Part shown: positions 29,001-29,843 of the stretch, one piece after another | Position numbering within the stretch: position 1 is the stretch's first letter | Layout of the letters: each line of letters starts with the position of its first letter | From: Nemertoderma westbladi | Taxonomy: Eukaryota; Xenacoelomorpha; Nemertodermatida; Nemertodermatidae | NCBI GenBank assembly: GCA_032718475.1 | Contig: JAUCBJ010004335.1 | Span: 1 to 29,843 of the forward strand | DNA length: 29,843 nucleotides | Reading direction: 5' to 3' | Translations under genes and position numbers: made by a program | The notes under the pieces: generated by a model | The model's database searches: none | The model's input: the letters and a program-made list of their open reading frames with translations, nothing else | What the model was told of the DNA's origin: nothing

Positions 29001-29843
29001 CGCTGGCTGGTAGCTTGGTGTGGGCGCACTGATGGTCCGCTGACTGGTAGCTTGGTGTGGGCGCACTGATGGTCCTCTGGCTGGCAGCTTCGTGTGGGCG
29101 CACTGATGGTCCGCTGGGTGGTAGCTTGGTGTGGGCGCACTGATGGTCCGCTGGCTGGTAGCTTGGTGTGGGCGCACTGATGGTCCGCTGGCTGGTAGCT
29201 TGGTGTGGGCGCACTGATGGTCCGCTGGCTGGCAGCTTGGTGTGGGCGCACTGATGGTCCGCTTGCTGGCAGCTTGGTGTGGGTGCACTGATGGTCCGCT
29301 GGGTGGCAGCTTGGTGTGGGCGCACTGATGGTCCGCTGGCTGGCAGCTTGGTGTGGGCGCACTGATGGTCCGCTCGGTGGTAGCTTGGTGTGGGCGCACT
29401 GATGGTCCGCTGGCTGGCAGCTTGGTGTGGGCGCACTGATGGTCCGCTGGCTGGTAGCTTGGTGTGGGCGCACTGATGGTCCGCTGGCTGGTAGCTTGGT
29501 GTGGGCGCACTGATGGTCCGCTGGCTGGCAGCTTGGTGTGGGCGCACTGATGGTCCGCTTGCTGGCAGCTTGGTGTGGGTGCACTGATGGTCCGCTGGCT
29601 GGTAGCTTGGTGTGGGCGCACTGATGGTCCGCTGGCTGGTAGCTTGGTGTGGGCGCACTGATGGTCCGCTGGCTGGCAGCTTCGTGTGGGTGCACTGATG
29701 GTCCGCTGGGTGGCAGCTTGGTGTGGGCGCACTGATGGTCCGCTGGGTGGCAGCTTGGTGTGGGCGCACTGATGGTCCGCTGACTGGTAGCTTGGTGTGG
29801 GCGCACTGATGGTCCGCTGGCTGGTAGGGCAGCTTGGTGTGGG
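26060..29843. repeat. 37-bp minisatellite with higher-order structure
   Basis: About 3.8 kb of a 37-bp unit runs to the window edge. It starts AGCTTGGTGTGGGCGCACTG and continues ATGGTCCGCTGGCTGGC. Positions near the unit end vary (GGCTGGC, GACTGGTA, GGGTGGC, CGGTGGTA). Some units are 42 bp through a 5-bp GGGCA-type insertion. The marker TCCTCTGGCTGGCAGCTTCG recurs at 27097 and 27921, an 824-bp offset equal to 20 units of 37 plus two of 42. It also recurs at 28550 (with one change) and 29073, so blocks of many units were duplicated. The minus strand lacks stops in the unit, and 37 is not a multiple of 3, so all three minus frames stay open for over 1000 codons. These are not genes. Confidence 0.95.

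Noticed and set aside
26009-29806. Minus-strand frames of 402-1265 codons (repeats like HTKLPASGPSVRPHQ)
   Set aside because: The 37-bp unit has no minus-strand stop and shifts frame each repeat, so all three frames read the same peptide cycle. This is a consequence of the minisatellite, not a gene.
26060-29843. CRISPR-like look of a 36-40 bp repeat array
   Set aside because: Units abut directly with no unique spacers, and the genome is animal.

Overview
The window is nuclear DNA from an animal. Evidence: a mitochondrial SURF1 gene, a P-superfamily DNA transposon with a THAP domain, a long LTR retrotransposon with a BEL/Pao-type Gag, and two multi-kilobase minisatellites. The palindromes TAGGCCTA and ACCGGT recur very often. 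That, with the element types, suggests a marine invertebrate, possibly an echinoderm or other invertebrate deuterostome. The taxon is a low-confidence guess. Only SURF1 looks like a host gene; almost everything else is repeats and mobile DNA.

Layout. 1-900: unique DNA with a C-rich tract. 902-3790: minisatellite of alternating 11- and 12-bp GTAC-rich units. 3791-5836: non-coding, with a 3x39-bp repeat. 5842-16984: a complete minus-strand LTR retrotransposon with about 1195-bp LTRs, TG...CA ends and a 5-bp target-site duplication (TSD) AAAGG. Inside it lie a repeat-rich leader, a frame-broken gag whose 3' half is tandemly duplicated, and decayed ORFs, with no recognisable pol. 16990-17904: a small hairpin repeat and a fragment of non-LTR reverse transcriptase, which is interrupted by a 33-bp palindrome with an 8-bp TSD.

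17905-23013 is a nested insertion that can be read to the base. A non-autonomous Mutator-like inverted-repeat element (17905-19515, 9-bp TSD CCATTGTGT) received a P-superfamily transposon (19516-23005, 8-bp TSD TACGTACC) exactly at its right terminus. The P-like element has about 60-bp terminal inverted repeats (TIRs) and one uninterrupted 842-aa transposase gene, so it may be autonomous.

23014-24588 is non-coding and holds a perfect 56-bp palindrome flanked by its own 8-bp TSD. 24589-25572 is SURF1 in a single exon. 26060 to the window end is a 37-bp minisatellite with higher-order structure.

The most notable result is the P-transposon story. Besides the intact element, the 33-bp palindrome at 17642-17674 consists of 17 + 16 nt of a P-like terminus inside an 8-bp TSD. 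That is the form expected of the scar left when a P transposase, which cuts 17 nt inside its element, excises a copy. This points to P-type cut-and-paste activity in this lineage.
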